Assembly: GCA_012934845.2 (NCBI GenBank)
Contig: WNNJ02000678.1
Location: 62,001 to 126,000, forward strand
Direction: 5' to 3'
DNA from: Pomphorhynchus laevis
Taxonomy: Eukaryota; Acanthocephala; Palaeacanthocephala; Echinorhynchida; Pomphorhynchidae
Length of the DNA stretch: 64,000 nt
In this document: in pieces, positions 35,001 to 44,400 of the stretch
How the letters are laid out: each line of letters begins with the position of its first letter
Position numbering within the stretch: the first letter of the stretch is position 1
Translations under genes and position numbers: made by a program
Notes under the pieces: generated by a model
Database searches by the model: none
Told to the model about the DNA's origin: nothing
What the model saw: only the letters and a program-made list of their open reading frames with translations

Positions 35001-38000
35001 GGTAAGCGACGTATCTTGTTTTAAATTCTATATCCTAAAACACATCAGTAATCGGAGTCGCAGTTGATTGTCATAAATAGTTGATTGTCGTCACTTAGCC
35101 ACAAAAATAATTTCACTTTCTGAGTGACATAAAAATGACTAAAATTTAGCTTTTTGAAATCTTTAGGAAAATTGTTCTAAGACAATTTCTTAATTTTTAA
35201 CGTCAAATTCGGTAAAACAATTACTGTCAAATTGTTTTAATCGATTACATTTACAACAATTTAAAATATTGGTGTCTTATTGAATGCATCAAGACAAATT
35301 ACTAATTTATAAAAATAATATTTTAACAATATTTTAATAATATTTTTACTGCCAATTTTCATTTTTAAAATCTTCAGATTTTTAAAAATGAAACTCTGAA
35401 ATATTCAGAATAAAAAATATAAAAAGGTTCAGATCTTCGCGGATAGGGATAAAAATTTTCAATTTATACAAAAATTGAAAAATTTAAAAGATTAATAAAA
35501 AAATTTAGACGATGACATTATTTGTCGGCTAAAAATAATGTTCTTCTAAGTGATTTTAGAAAAAAATAAAAAGTAATTACTTTGTTTTTTATTTAAAAAA
35601 TCATTTAAAATTAAAATACCTTGATGGGTTTAGTTGTTTACATATTGCTTTCGCTCAGTTTATTAAACATCACAAAATATACTAGATTCTAAATGTTGTT
35701 TAATAGAATACTCAATTACACAATCTCTATTATATTTTCGCCGAGCAAATAGTCTCGTCTATTTCGACGATATCGTTTGGCCTTTCTATTTGTACTAGAA
35801 TTAATAAAATCTATTTAGTGCACATTTCACACATATACATGTAATAATCCATTGTAGTTGGGAGATTCATTTGTTGCTCCGTTCTACAGTAATCAACTCT
35901 TTCTAAGGACAATATCTAAAGCTTATAACGATTTGTTGAAGCAATTGAACCCCATCAAACCATTTTGCTTTTTTTGTATCGGTTTTCGCACATCGCAGCC
36001 CTACTTCTGACATCACAATACAATTTTTTGACGATATTTTTTTATATCATAAAAATTCTCTTGAGACGTTTCGGTCTAAAGAAAAATTATTTCCATTGAA
36101 CAATAAATTAAAATCAGTAAATACCTCAAGAAATAACGCTTTACATAACACTTAAATTTTTACTTTTTTAAACGTATATTATTTTACTTTATGTACCCAT
36201 TAAAGCTTTAATTAATATACAAGAGGATATAAATAAGCAAAACGTTTACTCGTGCTTAGTAATAGCATAGGATCTAATCAATGACAGTTGTCAAATAAAT
36301 AATTCGAACAAAACTAATCGATAAAACGAACCGACTAATTAAATAAATAATTAAATGAACTAACTGATTGCTTAAATATTCTCATTTATATTACTAAATT
36401 ATAAAGAGATAAATATCAGCTGTTTTTCAAAATATGCGCGGTAATACTTATTTGCTATATACCCTAAGTTATTGATGATTTGATAATTCGTTCATTCGGT
36501 TTATATCCAAAATTTGGCTTTAGAAAAGTCTTTACAAATTTAATGTATTAGTTAATTTTAGTTTTAGACCTATTTATTTGAATTCGAGTAAAAAATAAAT
36601 GGGATCATTAAAAATAAAATTGGGAATTGATGTTTTTACTTTGAAATTAATATACTTATTTTAATTCAAAACTTTTAAAAAGCTTTTAAAAATATTAATT
36701 TTTTATTAGGTTTATATCTAACTGATCTGATATACATTGACACATTGCATCCTCATCACGGTGGTATGGAATCGTCACAGCGAAAAATCCAAATGAATAA
36801 CATCTGTCGGGTTATATCAGAATTCCAGCAATCTGATTACAGTAATTTTATTCTCACATTTTGACTTGATTTGTTCTAATTTTATTTAGCATTTCTTAAA
36901 CCACTGATGCATGTTCAAAGCTATCTAAGTTCAGTACGTTATATTGAAGAATTACAAAAATTTGCAGAAGACGAAAATTATAAGTATGCATTTTAAGTCA
37001 AGACTTTTCTAATTTAATCACGACTGTATATCCCGTTTTCTGACACATTGTTTGAGCTTTACAAAACGCTTTTTTGAAATTATTTATAAGTTTGCTTAAG
37101 TTGAATTAAATTTTAAACGATTAAAATATAACATCGAATATACGCTGTTTCTTGGATTTATGTATTTTTATTTGATTTGACGTTTTGTCTTTATTTCTGA
37201 TAATAAATATTATAATATCTTTATTTATGATAATGAATTACAAAGACAATTTTAAACTTTTAATTAATTAAATCAGCTAACTGAGTCTACGTATTTAATA
37301 TAATTATAAAATAAACAAAACATAATAATGCTAAATCAAAATTTAATAATTAAATAATAAAATTAATAATTGTTTTTAGATTTTCTATAATTTAAATCAA
37401 GTTAAAAAAAATGAAATTTAAAATAAACGTCATTTTTATGAATTGACTAATAAATAACAGACGTTGTATCAGAATAAGAATTAGAGGTCATCAGGAGGAA
37501 CTGCTATGCTATCAGGTTTCGGCCCCTAACTCCTCTACCCAACATAGCAGCGGGGCCAAATACATGCTAATGATGTATTTCCTCTGATAAAACTATCTAG
37601 TATCTTATTCTAATACAAAGTATATTATTTATTATCCATCCATAAAAATTTGCCACTTAAGAGTTTAAATTTATTCTTTATATTATTGTGTTGATTTATA
37701 TATTTTACTATTTTCTACTTGATGTTATTTTTATAGTAACAAAGTTTAAAATATGTATCTATTAAATTATTTAAATGATTTTGAAGAAAGCCAATATCAT
37801 TACATATTGTTGCAATTCTTAAAATTTAATTATTTAATGTATTATATTTATATTATATGGAATGCATGAATGCTCATGCAAAAATATGTTTCTTGTAAAT
37901 TTAAATATGTCATCTTTACGATATAAATTAATAGTAGTTTTAGTAAATGTTAATTTAATGTTCATATCTAGATATACACCTCCTTTATCATTAATCTTGG

Positions 38001-40968
38001 TTTTGTTAAGATTATGGCTTTCTGGATAAATGTGCTTACTAATTGAATAAAAATTATTATAATTAAATACACATATATCATCAATGTATCGAAACATAAA
38101 TTTCATCTAGATAACTATCTAGTATCTTATTCTAATACAAATTACATTATTTATTATCCATCCATAAAAATTTGCCACTTAAGAGTTTAAATTTATTCTT
38201 TATATTATTGTGTTGTTTTATATATTATTCTATTTTCTACTTGATGTTTATTTTATAGTAACTTAGTTTAATATATGCATCTATTAAATTATTTAAATGA
38301 TTTTGAAGAAAGCCAATATCATTACATATTGTTGCAATTCATAAAATAATCAATTCTTAGATAATAAATAATTATAAATAATTGTTTTAAGATTTTTTAA
38401 AAATGAGATTTTTTAAGATTTTTGAAATGTAATGTATTATATATTATATATTATATAATAAAATGTATATTACATAATGAAATGTAATGTATTATATATT
38501 ATATATTATATAATAAAATGTATATTACATAATGAAATGTAATGTATTATATATTATATTAGATCAGATATCTGAGTATACATCTTTTTTACTATACTAA
38601 TTAAAAATAAAGATAAACAATAAATAATTATATAAGATGTTATACAATTAATATTTATATCAAGTTAAAATAAAAAATTGAAATTTAAAATAAAAATCAA
38701 TTTTTATCAATTGACTAATAAATAACATACGATGTATCAGAATAAGAATTAGAGGTCATCAGGAGGAACTGCTATGCTATCAGGTTTCGGCCCCTAACTC
38801 CTCTACCCAACATAGCAGCGAATAAAATTAGATACAATATAAAAATATTGAAACAATATCAATTTGAGAATGTACATTCTTTCATTAGTAATGAAATAAA
38901 AGAAAAATAATGATCAGTGAATTAGAAATATGGTGATGGTTCTCCTGTCATATTATAACATTAAACATAATATAAAAATATTGATATAAATCAAAATTGT
39001 ATACCCATTAAATATAATTATATTTAACAGAATAGAAGTATTAAAACAAAAATGCTATGTTTATCAAATCAGAAATCAAAATCTGTTTGTTTTAAATTTA
39101 AGATAAACGAGAAATGCATTTAAAAATAAGTTTTTAAATGCCTTTATTGTTTTTAATGCATTCATTTATATTCATTTAAATATTAATTTTTGGTAAAAAT
39201 TAATCTCAACTTTAGAGTAAACGATCAATTTTAATGTCATATATTTATGATATATTTGAAACTTAAATTTAAAACGTGTTCCAATAGGTGGTAATAGTAG
39301 CCCAATTATAGCTGACTTGTTTTTAAGCTTTATATAATATGAATTTGTTCATAACTGTGTAAAAACTAAATCTAAACTATATAAATATATAAAATATATG
39401 TTTCGATACATTGATGATATATGTGTATTTAATTATAATAATTTTTATTCAATTAGTGAACAAATTTATCCAGAAAGCCTTATTCTTAACAAAACCAATA
39501 TTACTGATAACGAAGGTGTATATCTAGATTTGAACATTAAATTAACATTTACTAAAACTACTATTAATTTATATCGTAAAGATGACATATTTAAATTTAC
39601 AAGAAACATATTTTTGCATGAGCATTCATGCATTCCATATAATATAAAATATAATACATTAAATAATTAAATTTTAAGAATTGCAACAATATGTAATGAT
39701 ATTGGCTTTCTTCAAAATCATTTAAATAATTTAATAGATACATATTTTAAACTTTGTTACTATAAAAATAACATCAAGTAGAAAATAGTAAAATATATAA
39801 ATCAACACAATAATATAAAGAATAAATTTAAACTCTTAAGTGGCAAATTTTTATGGATGGATAATAAATAATATACTTTGTATTAGAATAAGATACTAGA
39901 TAGTTATTTTAGAGGAAATACATCATTAGCATGTATTTGGCCCCGCTGCTATGTTGGGTAGAGGAGTTAGGGGCCGAAACCTGATAGCATAGCAGTTCCT
40001 CCTGATGACCTCTAATTCTTATTCTGATACAACGTCTGTTATTTATTAGTCAATTCATAAAAATGACGTTTATTTTAAATTTCATTTTTTATTTTAACTT
40101 GATTTAAATTATAGAAAATCTAAAAACAATTATTAATTTTATTATTTAATTATTAAATTTTGATTTAGCATTATTATGTTTTGTTTATTTTATAATTATA
40201 TAACAATACGTAGACTCAGTTAGCTGATTTAATATTAATTTTATAATGTTAATATTTTAAAATTGGATTAAACATATCGATTACATACATTTTTAGGTTA
40301 AATTTTTTATATTATTTTTGCAATATCTTTACAAGTGGTAGAATAATAGTTTCGCTTTTTAGATAGCTAGATAGATTTATTAATTTTGTTAAGTGGCCTA
40401 TGCAGACAAACCACTTACATATATAACATAAATGTTGGACTTGTAGGAGTTCAACATGTTAGATAGGCCACTTACAAGTTCAACAATAAATGTTGTTACA
40501 CAAATATTTATTAAAATTTTAGTATATATTTGTGGGATTATTATTTCATTCCTAAAAAAATGTTTAATTTGTAAAAATGAATTTTTGTTTTAATTTATTT
40601 TGGAATAAACTTCTAGAATTCATTTAACATTTTTAAATCCAAATATTTATTGAAGGCTTTCGTTGACAATTGAACCCATTCAAAAGGACAAGTATAATAA
40701 TGGGATTTGTAGCATGCCACCATCTTCAAGTCGCAGCGATTCTATAGATCATAGGCTAGTTATTTCAACAGAATCTAAACGATATCATAAGAAAAGCTTT
40801 AGTGACAGCATTAGGTGGTTATTTTTCATTTTGTACTTTATTTTCTATTTTATTCTTTTGTTAGCTTAGTAGCATCCGTCAGACACAAATTATGCAAAAA
40901 GGACTTATTAAACGATTGCTCATCACATGAGGACACAACGTCGTATAAAAGTTCTTCACTTCAAAACA
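29024..40968 (+). CDS. RALGPS: RalGPS-type Ral guanine nucleotide exchange factor, eleven exons
   Basis: RasGEF (CDC25-homology) protein that loads GTP on Ral GTPases; in animals RalGPS proteins also carry an SH3-binding proline stretch and a C-terminal PH domain. Exons: 29024-29069, 32464-32699, 32747-32797, 34393-34476, 34591-34680, 34730-34822, 34878-35001, 36710-36841, 36890-36983, 40656-40814, 40865-40968. All have GT-AG borders and the phases agree throughout. Landmarks follow vertebrate RalGPS in order: [121 protein letters not shown]. To exon 11 this is about 404 residues. No PH domain is recognised downstream. Introns 1, 7 and 9 are expanded; introns 2, 5, 6, 8 and 10 are 47-55 nt. 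Confidence 0.92.
29364..29549. repeat. Small fold-back element in RALGPS intron 1
   Basis: Perfect 17-bp inverted ends (atcatgatcaacaaatg at 29366-29382 and its complement at 29531-29547) around ~150 bp of unique sequence. Resembles a MITE; no transposase seen. Confidence 0.7.
29660..31560 (+). mobile_element. Canonical Penelope element with GIY-YIG endonuclease, decayed, in RALGPS intron 1
   Basis: Reads [20 protein letters not shown] (N-terminus of Penelope RT), [12 protein letters not shown] then PLG-type sequence, [16 protein letters not shown], a degraded palm ([18 protein letters not shown]), [15 protein letters not shown], and a GIY-YIG-type end [14 protein letters not shown] ... [15 protein letters not shown]. 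Multiple breaks. A family A LINE fragment is inserted at 30240-30668. Sense to the host gene. Confidence 0.78.
30240..30668 (-). mobile_element. LINE family A 3' fragment inserted in the Penelope element
   Basis: Minus orientation, with the shared 3' hairpin (gcgtgctggcgcacgc) at its low end and thumb-domain sequence ([18 protein letters not shown] in a shifted frame) up to 30668. It splits the Penelope RT from its endonuclease. Confidence 0.82.
32152..32302. mobile_element. 151-bp element with perfect 17-bp inverted ends carrying a Penelope fragment
   Basis: Ends gactgttacgtcctctt (32152-32168) and its exact complement (32286-32302). The inside repeats the Penelope endonuclease-start segment at 30990-31060 (tttttcaaaattagacctaa). 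It may be a non-autonomous DNA element that captured Penelope sequence. It lies 160 bp before RALGPS exon 2. Confidence 0.72.
32464..32699 (+). CDS. RALGPS: RALGPS exon 2
   Basis: Ser-rich N-terminus ([20 protein letters not shown]) then [20 protein letters not shown], matching vertebrate [20 protein letters not shown]. Donor gca|gttcgt, 47-nt intron follows. Confidence 0.88.
32747..32797 (+). CDS. RALGPS: RALGPS exon 3
   Basis: 17 codons [17 protein letters not shown], the start of the RasGEF domain. Acceptor ttttag, donor gtaagt. Confidence 0.93.
32798..34392. other. RALGPS intron 3, AT-rich
   Basis: 1.6 kb with long runs of A/T and TAAT-rich simple sequence (33.6-33.86 kb); nothing else recognised. 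Confidence 0.6.
34393..34476 (+). CDS. RALGPS: RALGPS exon 4
   Basis: 28 codons, [20 protein letters not shown] then QFIRRFNH, matching the ELASCGW ... APNVVAFTRRFNQ block. Flanked by tatag and gtaaat. Confidence 0.92.
34591..34680 (+). CDS. RALGPS: RALGPS exon 5
   Basis: 30 codons, [20 protein letters not shown] ... IKVAK (family: VSFWVVREILTAQ). Acceptor ttttag, donor gtaata. Confidence 0.95.
34730..34822 (+). CDS. RALGPS: RALGPS exon 6
   Basis: 31 codons, [20 protein letters not shown] then [11 protein letters not shown]: the most conserved RasGEF block. 49-nt and 55-nt introns on either side. Confidence 0.96.
34878..35001 (+). CDS. RALGPS: RALGPS exon 7
   Basis: [20 protein letters not shown], then [15 protein letters not shown]; ends in phase 1 with gtaagc. 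Confidence 0.95.
35002..36709. other. RALGPS intron 7
   Basis: 1.7 kb of AT-rich sequence without recognised elements. Confidence 0.6.
36710..36841 (+). CDS. RALGPS: RALGPS exon 8
   Basis: [20 protein letters not shown], then [17 protein letters not shown]. The MNNI-R-I block is diagnostic of RalGPS. Donor gtaatt, 48-nt intron. Confidence 0.96.
36890..36983 (+). CDS. RALGPS: RALGPS exon 9
   Basis: [20 protein letters not shown] then [10 protein letters not shown](K), the RasGEF end. Followed by the 3.67-kb intron holding the P2 inverted pair. Confidence 0.96.
37270..38106 (-). mobile_element. P2 Penelope-like copy, minus orientation, in RALGPS intron 9
   Basis: Terminal repeat at 37270-37600, then the RT C-terminal half: [18 protein letters not shown] (catalytic YIDD), [43 protein letters not shown]. 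Forms an inverted pair with 39397-40233. Confidence 0.75.
38107..38823 (-). mobile_element. Additional P2 3' pieces with a 55-bp tandem repeat between
   Basis: 38107-38348 repeats the RT-tail segment of 37600-37815; 38698-38823 repeats part of the terminal repeat. Between them, 38424-38562 is 2.5 units of a 55-bp AT tandem repeat (gaaatgtaatgtattatata core). Confidence 0.7.
39398..39670 (+). CDS. P2 RT catalytic fragment, 90 open codons
   Basis: Contains the palm YIDD box and the following YLDLNIKL strand. It is the same protein segment as 37834-38106 on the other strand. Part of a retroelement, not a host gene. Confidence 0.72.
   Translation: MFRYIDDICVFNYNNFYSISEQIYPESLILNKTNITDNEGVYLDLNIKLTFTKTTINLYRKDDIFKFTRNIFLHEHSCIPYNIKYNTLNN
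39939..40015 (+). ncRNA. Structured core of the P2 terminal repeat (pseudoknot, hammerhead-like boxes)
   Basis: Pairing segments seen: GGCCCC 39939-39944 with GGGGCC 39970-39975; CTGCTATG 39946-39953 with CATAGCAG 39988-39995; GAGGAG 39961-39966 with TTCCTC 39996-40001; TTAGGGG 39967-39973 with CCTCTAA 40009-40015. Boxes: GTA (39958-39960; GTC in several other copies), GAAA (39976-39979), CTGATGA (40002-40008). These are hammerhead catalytic-core sequences, and Penelope-like elements are known to carry hammerheads, but the linear order here is not the canonical one. Function unproven. Confidence 0.45.
40656..40814 (+). CDS. RALGPS: RALGPS exon 10
   Basis: Completes K-LSLTIEP (family KLSLKIEP), then a Ser-rich linker with MPPSSSRS and [12 protein letters not shown], similar in place to the RHRKSHSLG stretch of vertebrate RalGPS. 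Acceptor tgaag, donor ag|gtggtt. Confidence 0.85.
40865..40968 (+). CDS. RALGPS: RALGPS exon 11
   Basis: After a 50-nt intron (acceptor ttgttag): [34 protein letters not shown]. Ends in phase 1 before gtatat. Read-through without splicing would stop after SIYYYF; splicing to 40999 would stop after IIHRNL. Confidence 0.65.
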
Positions 40969-40998
40969 GTATATATTACTATTTTTAAATTTCATTAG

Positions 40999-41439
40999 TT
41001 ATTCATCGAAATCTTTAGGATTTGATTAATAGACTAAATTAATAGCTCACTTTTATAGTGCTTTTCTTTTTATTTAAAGAAATTAATTTTCTTGTATAAG
41101 TTAAAATTAATTTGTTTTTAAAATTAAAACATCAGCAAAAATTGCTGTTTAATAAAAATTTATATTTTTTAAATACAATAATTTTAAATACACATTTTAT
41201 ATAATATTAGAATATAGAATAATTCATTATTTAATTATATAATATTTAGAATACTCAATATAGACAAAACAATCGAAAGTTAAGTCGAATTAGGAATTAA
41301 CATAAAATAGTTCCAATTTTTAGATCCAAAGATGTTTAATATCTTTTATAAATCGATTAATTTAACAGGATAGAGTGAATCACTTATTTCCTAAATATTA
41401 AATGCTTTCAGAAACTTTAATCCAGGAAATATTAAATTT
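40999..41439. other. AT-rich, 3' of RALGPS exon 11
   Basis: No further exon recognised; possible short terminal exon at 40999-41018 only. Confidence 0.4.
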
Positions 41440-44400
41440 GCAATTTATAAATAAACTTTATGGATAATAAAGAATATGCTTTGAATTAGAATAATGTACT
41501 TGATATATATAAGAATAAGATACTTGCCTAAACGATTATATTTAATATTAATTATACTTTGATCTGAAATTGAATAAAAAAATTGGTTTAAACTATTAAG
41601 CAAAATTTTTTTATGGATGGATAATGAACAATATGCTTTGTATTAGAATAAAGTATACTAAATAATCAAATTTCATCAGAAGAAATACGTCATTAGCATA
41701 TATTTGGTCCGCCGCTATATTGGTTAGAGGAATAGAGGCTAAAACCTGATAACGTAGCAATTCATCCTGATGTCCTCTAATCCTTTTTCTGATACATCGT
41801 ATATTATTTATTAGTCAATTCATAATAATTAACTTTTATTTTAAATTATAATTTTTTATTTTAACCTGATAATTTATAAATATTATATAAGAAGTATTTA
41901 TAATTATTTAATATCTAATTATTAAATTTTAATTTATTGATTTAGCATTATTATTTTTATTTATTTATTTTTATTAATTATTTTTATTAATTTAGTAAAT
42001 TCTTTATACATATCTTTATTAATTTTATCTTTCCTTTTATAATTGTTTGTTATTTTCATTTTATTTTTAATTTTATCAAATATATAATCTTTCCAAATGT
42101 TTATCTTAGATATATTCGAGCTTTCACTATTAATCAGCTTACTAAAGTAATCATTTAAGTTATTATATAACGAATTGTAAATTTTATTTTTGTCGTTGTT
42201 ATTATTTAATCTATATTTATACCCTTTTGATAGCAGCTTTCTTAATTCACAATTTTCAATTAATTCTAGATTATGGGTACATATATGTTCATTTATTTTA
42301 TCAAAACTAAGACTTTTACAATTGCATTCTGTTTCCATTATGTTTCTAATATTATCGTTACATATTGATTTTAATTCTTTATTATAATTACAAATTTTTT
42401 TCATAAAAAAATTTCATAAAATTCAATTTTAATACATAAGATTAATTAAATAATATAATAATTAAATAATATAATTATAAAAATATAATTAATTAAATAA
42501 TTTAATACATAAGATAAATTAATACATAATTTTCATAAGAAAATTCATAAAATTTAATTTTAATACATAAAATTCTCGATCCATAAAAATTTTCCACTAA
42601 AGAGATTAAATTTATTTTTAATTTATTTTCAAATTTCATCAGAAGAAATACGTCATTAGCATATATTTGGTCCGCCGCTATATTGGTTAGAGGAATAGAG
42701 GCCAAAACCTGATAACGTAGCAATTTATCCTGATGCCCTCTGATCTTAATTCTGATACATCGTATATTATTGGTCAATTCATAATAATTGACTTTTATTT
42801 TAAATTTCAAATTTTTATTTTAACCTGATAACAGTTATATAAAATATTATAACAATTACTTATAATTATTTAATATCTAATTATTAAATTTTAATTTATT
42901 GATTTAGCATTATTATTTTTATTTATTTTCATTTACTTATTTTTACTTATTTAAATAAAAAAATTGGTTTAAACTATTAAGCAAAATTTTTTTATGGATG
43001 GATAATGAACAATATGCTTTGTGTTTGAATAAAGAATACTAAGTAATCAAATTTCATCAGAGGAAACATTTCATTAGCATGTATTTGGCCCCGCTGCTAT
43101 GTTGGGTCGAGGAATAGGGACGAAACTTGATAACATAACAGTTCATCTTGATGACTTGTATTCCTTATTCTAATGCATACTAATGATGAGATATGTAAAA
43201 TATAATTACATATTGATGAATATAAAGGGCCGAAATATGAAAACATACCAGTTCTTTTTGATGACATCTAATGCTTATTTTAATAAATCGTCTGTTATTT
43301 ATTAGTCAATTCATAAAAGTTAACTTTTATTTTAAATTCCATTTTAAATTTTAACATGATAAAAGTTAAAATTTGATATAACTTGTTGAACTTGCCGGAG
43401 CTCAGCTCATTTACTCACATAGTAAAATTTCATCAGAGGAAATACGTCTTTAGCGCCTATTTGGCCCCGCTACTATGCTGAGTATAGCAATAGTGCAGAA
43501 ACCTGATTACATAGCAGTTTCTCCTGATGACCTCTAATTCTTATTCTGATACAACGTCTGTTATTTATTAGTCAATTCATAAAAATTGACTTTTATTTTA
43601 AATTTCAATTTTTTATTTTAACTTTATAAAAAAATATAAATTGTATAAAATCTAATTTAATTATTTATTCTTTAAATCGTATAAAATTATAAATTATTAT
43701 CGTATAAAATACGTAGACTCAGGTATCTGATCTGATTCTTTTATTGTAAACCGTAAAATTATTTTATCTTTCCATTTAATCCTAATTTAAATCTAGTCCA
43801 GCAGATCTCAAATAATAATTCCAACTTATGAACAAACCCTGATAGTCTCTGTTTTGTGAACTTGAATAATAGTTATAATTTTGTTAAGGTTTAAAGGTAT
43901 TTTTAACAAATATAATTTAAAATTATGTTCAGTATTTCATCAGAGGAAATATGTCATTAACATGTATTTTCCCCCTTCTATGTTAGGTCGATGAATAGGA
44001 GCTTAGACATAATAGTTTAGAAGTTCAACCTGTAATTTCTGATGACCTCTAATCCTTATTATAATCCAACGTCTGTTATTTATTAGTCAATTAATAAAAA
44101 TTGACTTTTATTTTAAATTATATTTTTTTTTCGTTATTAATAGCATTTAATACAATTAATAGCATTATTAATAGCATTGCTTTACTGAATGATAGCTATG
44201 AATAATATTTCGAACGATATAAAATTATTTAATAAAATTGCCAACTATTAGATAAAATATTTTTAAAAATAAATTTAAACTATTAAGCTAAAAAAGTTAT
44301 GGATAATAAAAAATATTCTTTGAATTAGAACAAGATATTAAATAATCAAATTTCATCAAAGGAAATAAGTCATTCGCACGTATCTGGCCCTGCTGCTATG

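Larger units (their letters stand above)
39280..40233 (+). mobile_element. P2 Penelope-like copy, plus orientation, best preserved
   Basis: [19 protein letters not shown] (motif B region), [18 protein letters not shown] (YIDD intact), [52 protein letters not shown], then [30 protein letters not shown] and stop, followed by the terminal repeat 39890-40233. The N-terminal RT half is missing. YLD(L)xIxL after YIDD is typical of Penelope-like RTs; assignment to a sublineage is not possible here. Confidence 0.75.

Noticed and set aside
39939-40015. A canonical single-chain hammerhead ribozyme
   Set aside because: GAAA precedes CTGATGA and stem II would need a two-base bulge before GAAA; canonical order (GUH, stem I, CTGATGA, stem II, GAAA) is not met on either strand, so only a hammerhead-like signal is reported.
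39939-40015. HDV-like ribozyme fold
   Set aside because: The P1/P2 nesting is similar, but there is no P3 hairpin with the right loop nor P4, and no catalytic C context.
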